A stretch of DNA of 64,000 nucleotides from Homalodisca vitripennis (Eukaryota > Arthropoda > Insecta > Hemiptera > Cicadellidae), in the NCBI RefSeq assembly GCF_021130785.1, contig NW_025777550.1, positions 1 through 64,000 on the forward strand, in the 5' to 3' direction. Under the pieces are notes generated by a model. It ran no database searches and was not told where the DNA came from. It saw nothing but the letters and a program-made list of their open reading frames with translations. This document shows, piece after piece, positions 61,269 to 64,000 of this stretch (its first letter is position 1; each line of letters opens with the position of its first letter). Position numbers and translations under genes: made by a program.

Positions 61269-63741
61269 TCATTTTTTTAGAATTGGCAACCAAAGCGGCC
61301 TAATCTCGACTGATGGTTGACTGATTGGTTGGTCTGCCAATTTAATGTATGTTTCCTCAATTAATTTCCTTTTGAAGAAATGTGGTTCCCGATGTATTAT
61401 GTGGGCTTCATCCCAATTCATATGAATGGTCTTCGGGACCAATAATGGTGTGCAATTTTTGACTTTTCTGTGAAACCCTTTCTCGTGTTTTCTTTGTGTT
61501 CTTTTATCCTTACGTTTTAGTGGTCTTTTTGTCTCGCCTATGTATTCCCTATTGCAGCTACATTTTATACTGTAAACACAGTTTTTGGAATCCTGTGTGC
61601 TATTTTTTGGTTTTGTTTTTACGAGACTTTGTCTAAGAGTGTTGTGTGTTTTAAACGCGGTTCTAATGTTGTACTTTCTACCTACTCTTCTAATTTTCTC
61701 CGATAATCCCGGCACATAAGGGATTGACATAAACGCAAATTTATCACAAATCTGTTTTTCTGACTCAGGAATGATTCTTCTGGTTCGTTTGCACTTATTA
61801 ATTACTACTTGAGGGTATCCATTGCTTCTGAGATCCGATTCAATTTTCTTAAATTCTTCTTTTAGTCCATCTTTATCTGAGCACAAGCTCTTTGCTCTAT
61901 CAAACAACGAGTAGGCTACTCCTTCTTTGACAGATTTTTGATGGTTGGATTGATAATTTAAATATTTTCCTGTGTGTGTTATCTTTCGAAAAACAGTTGT
62001 CTTAAGGACATCCCTATCTCTTAATACACACACATCCAAAAAGGGAAGCTTGTTTTGGACTTCCACTTCCATTGTGAGGCGGATGGAAGGAGAAATACTA
62101 TTAATGTGATTCAAAAAATTATTTAATTCAATGTCTCCATGAGAAAAAATAACAAAGGTATCATCCACATACCTCCACCAAATCTTCGGTTTGAACTGAG
62201 CTGAAGCCAAAGCTTTTTCGCTCGAATTCCTCCATAAAGATATTGGCGAAAATAGGAGACAGTGGAGAACCCATTGCCATCCCCTCATCTTGACGGTAAA
62301 TTTTACCCTCTAACTCAAAATAATTGCATTGAGTGCATAGTTCTAACAGTTCCATAATTACTGGCACGGGAAGTTTAGTTCTATCCTTTAATGTTTGGTC
62401 TTCTTTGAGACGTGATTTAATAATTCCGAGAGTTTCTGGAACTGGTACATTTGTAAATAGACTTTCGACATCAAAACTTACCAGTTTGTCAGTTTCAGTC
62501 AACTTTAGGGATTTTGACTTCTCTACGAAATCCCTGGAATTTTTGATGAAAGAGTCAGTTTTTCCTACCAATGGCGTTAAGATGTCCAAGAGGACTTTAG
62601 ACAATTCCCTGCAAGGTGAATCACGAGAACTAATGATGGGCCGAAGAGGGATGGTAGGTTTGTGGATTTTGGGAAGGCCATACATATGGGGGATTTTTGA
62701 GTGGTGAGGAGTTAATTTAGATCTAAATTTATCTGAAAAAAAAAATCTTTATGTTTTCTTAAGGTGTTTGCTACTTTGCGTTCAAATGAATCAGTCGGGT
62801 CTTTATTTAAAACTGTATATTTGCCAGTATTTAAAGTTTCCGCAATCTTTTCTTTATACGCTACTGAGTCAAGTACCACAGTAGCGTTGCCTTTTGTCGG
62901 CAGGTAAGATTTTGACCGTGTCGTCTTTTCCCAAGGATCGACCTGGCCTTTTTCTCCTCTATTGTCAAGTTGGGTTTTGTGGGAGGAATTTTTCTGAGTA
63001 AAAGACTGGCCTCACAACGAAACCGGTCACCCTGTTCCTCAGGTAACTGTGAAACAGCCGACTCGATTCCAGTTACGAAATCCAGTGCCTTTACCGATTT
63101 TTGTGCCACAGAAAAGTTTTAAACCCTTGGATAAGACTGATATTTCCGCTTCATTCAGGATTTTTGAAGAGAGGTTGATTACATTTTTATTATTTGCATC
63201 CGTATTCACGTTGCCATCCTTAGGCAAATCACATTTTTTAGGCCTAATTTTTTCCAGTTTGGAGATTTTCTTTTTCTTATCTGTTTCAGAAACTTTTATA
63301 CATCTATTTTGGATGCTTTCGAGAATGTTGTTGAATTCTGTACCGATCAGTGTTTTTAATTCAGTTTTTTTACACTCAATACTATTTTGGAGGAGGTATC
63401 TTTCACGATGATGATATGCAATTCTTTCTTTAAGTAAAGATTTAGAAGCAGAAGACAAAATTTTACTGGCTTTCCTACTATGAAAAGGAGTTTTTAGAGT
63501 TAACCCTATAGGCATAAGGTCTTCAACCTTACATTTATGCAAGAAAGTTAAATGATTAATGTGTTTTAGTTAATTTAAGATGCAAGCTCTCAAGGTCTTT
63601 GATTTGTTTACTGGTTCCGGGTCCGTACCGAGAATCAATTCTTTGTTTAAAGGTTATTTTTGACGATGGAAGGATTGTGAAGGAAACAGGATTTTTTCCG
63701 GACATTTGCCATCGTTCAGTGAAACAAGAAAACAGTAACAC
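61269..63741 (-). pseudogene. PLE polyprotein: reverse transcriptase plus GIY-YIG endonuclease (frameshifted)
   Basis: Read on the minus strand, the N-terminal PLE domain spans about 63741-62861, in pieces. The RT core (62685-62161) opens with Y-G-L-P-K-I-H-K and contains G-S-P-L-S-P-I-F-A-N. The catalytic Y-V-D-D follows in the next frame at about 62171-62160. The C-terminus (to 61269) holds a GIY-YIG nuclease: V-Y-S-I...C-S-C...Y-I-G-E-T, then downstream Arg, His and an E-E near R-K-L-I. Frame breaks lie near 63567, 63110, 62925, 62893, 62745 and 62205. Most are single-base insertions at A or T runs. Length and domain order fit a full PLE. Confidence 0.85.
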
Positions 63742-64000
63742 TACGTTTCGAGATCTGCAATCTGATCTCTTCTTCAGGTAAAGAACTAACCTAATACATA
63801 ATTACAAACTAAGTTAAAATAAACAAATCTTACTAAAGCGTTGTGGCACGCCTAAGTCAGGAATCACAACCTACATGTTGTTGTCACTTCACTAACACTA
63901 AAGACATGCACTTAATACAAAGCTATACAAAACACTAATCATTAAAAGTAAACTACGGAAACAGGTCACAATGCGTCTTCACTCGTCTACTGACCACCTA
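63684..64000 (-). repeat. PLE terminal direct repeat (right, cut by window end)
   Basis: It matches 60744-61070 and runs off the window. It lies at the 5' side of the minus-strand element. Confidence 0.85.
63739..63785 (-). ncRNA. Hammerhead-like motif in right PLE repeat
   Basis: It has the same CTGAAGA...GAAA arrangement as the left repeat. Here stem II is a perfect 6-bp GAGATC/GATCTC, one A removed relative to the left copy. Confidence 0.4.

Larger units (their letters stand above)
60744..64000 (-). mobile_element. Penelope-like retroelement with direct terminal repeats
   Basis: A minus-strand RT followed by a GIY-YIG endonuclease identifies a Penelope-like element (PLE). Direct repeats of at least 320 bp bound it: 60744-61070 and 63684-64000, starting at AAACAGGATTTTT. 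The second is cut by the window end. Tandem pLTR-type repeats are usual for PLEs. The coding part is split over several frames, so it looks inactive as sequenced. Confidence 0.88.

Overview
The window looks like AT-rich euchromatin from an insect. It has short-exon genes with GT-AG introns and TATA promoters, a family of glycine-rich attacin/diptericin-type antimicrobial peptide (AMP) genes, and two classes of retroelement. A hemipteran is a plausible host, because the peptides resemble the glycine-rich AMPs described from true bugs, but this is only an inference. There is no bacterial-style operon, no tRNA or rRNA that I can recognise, and no CRISPR array.

Layout. 1-2323 is featureless AT-rich DNA. 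2328-24051 is one uninterrupted head-to-tail array of a Ty3/gypsy LTR retrotransposon: four ~1.8-kb LTRs alternate with three ~4.85-kb gag-pol interiors. The whole array is flanked by one 4-bp target duplication (CTTG at 2324-2327 and 24052-24055). No copy has both ORFs intact: copy 1 has an open pol and broken gag, copy 3 an open gag and broken pol, and copy 2 is broken in both. Almost all differences between copies are small indels. Gag and pol are linked by a textbook -1 frameshift signal. 24307-26211 (minus) is AMP gene A, only 255 bp from the end of the array and convergent with it. 26.2-35.4 kb is mostly non-coding. 35.5-37.8 kb (plus) is AMP gene B. 38.7-39.3 kb is a dispersed repeat that recurs at 60.1-60.7 kb. 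39.3-54.2 kb is non-coding, with a 200-bp foldback containing a hammerhead-ribozyme-like core, a perfect 15-bp hairpin, microsatellites and a 10-unit ~91-bp minisatellite. 54.2-56.4 kb is AMP gene C, a frameshifted copy of B. 57.0-60.05 kb is a G-run-rich, internally repetitive block. 60.7 kb to the end is a minus-strand Penelope-like element (RT plus GIY-YIG endonuclease), broken by frameshifts and bounded by direct terminal repeats.

How the parts fit. The three AMP genes share one plan: a TATA promoter, a non-coding first exon, a 22-codon signal-peptide exon ending in a phase-0 GT donor, and a last exon carrying the whole mature glycine-rich domain that begins Asp-Trp-His. Gene A has a promoter with kappaB-like and GATA sites, as expected for fat-body immune induction. 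Genes B and C are nearly identical in most of exon 3 but diverged in introns and flanks, which points to gene conversion confined to the exon. The retroelements have expanded around this immune-gene cluster. Much of their coding damage could be long-read consensus error rather than biology, so raw-read checking matters before any copy is called dead.
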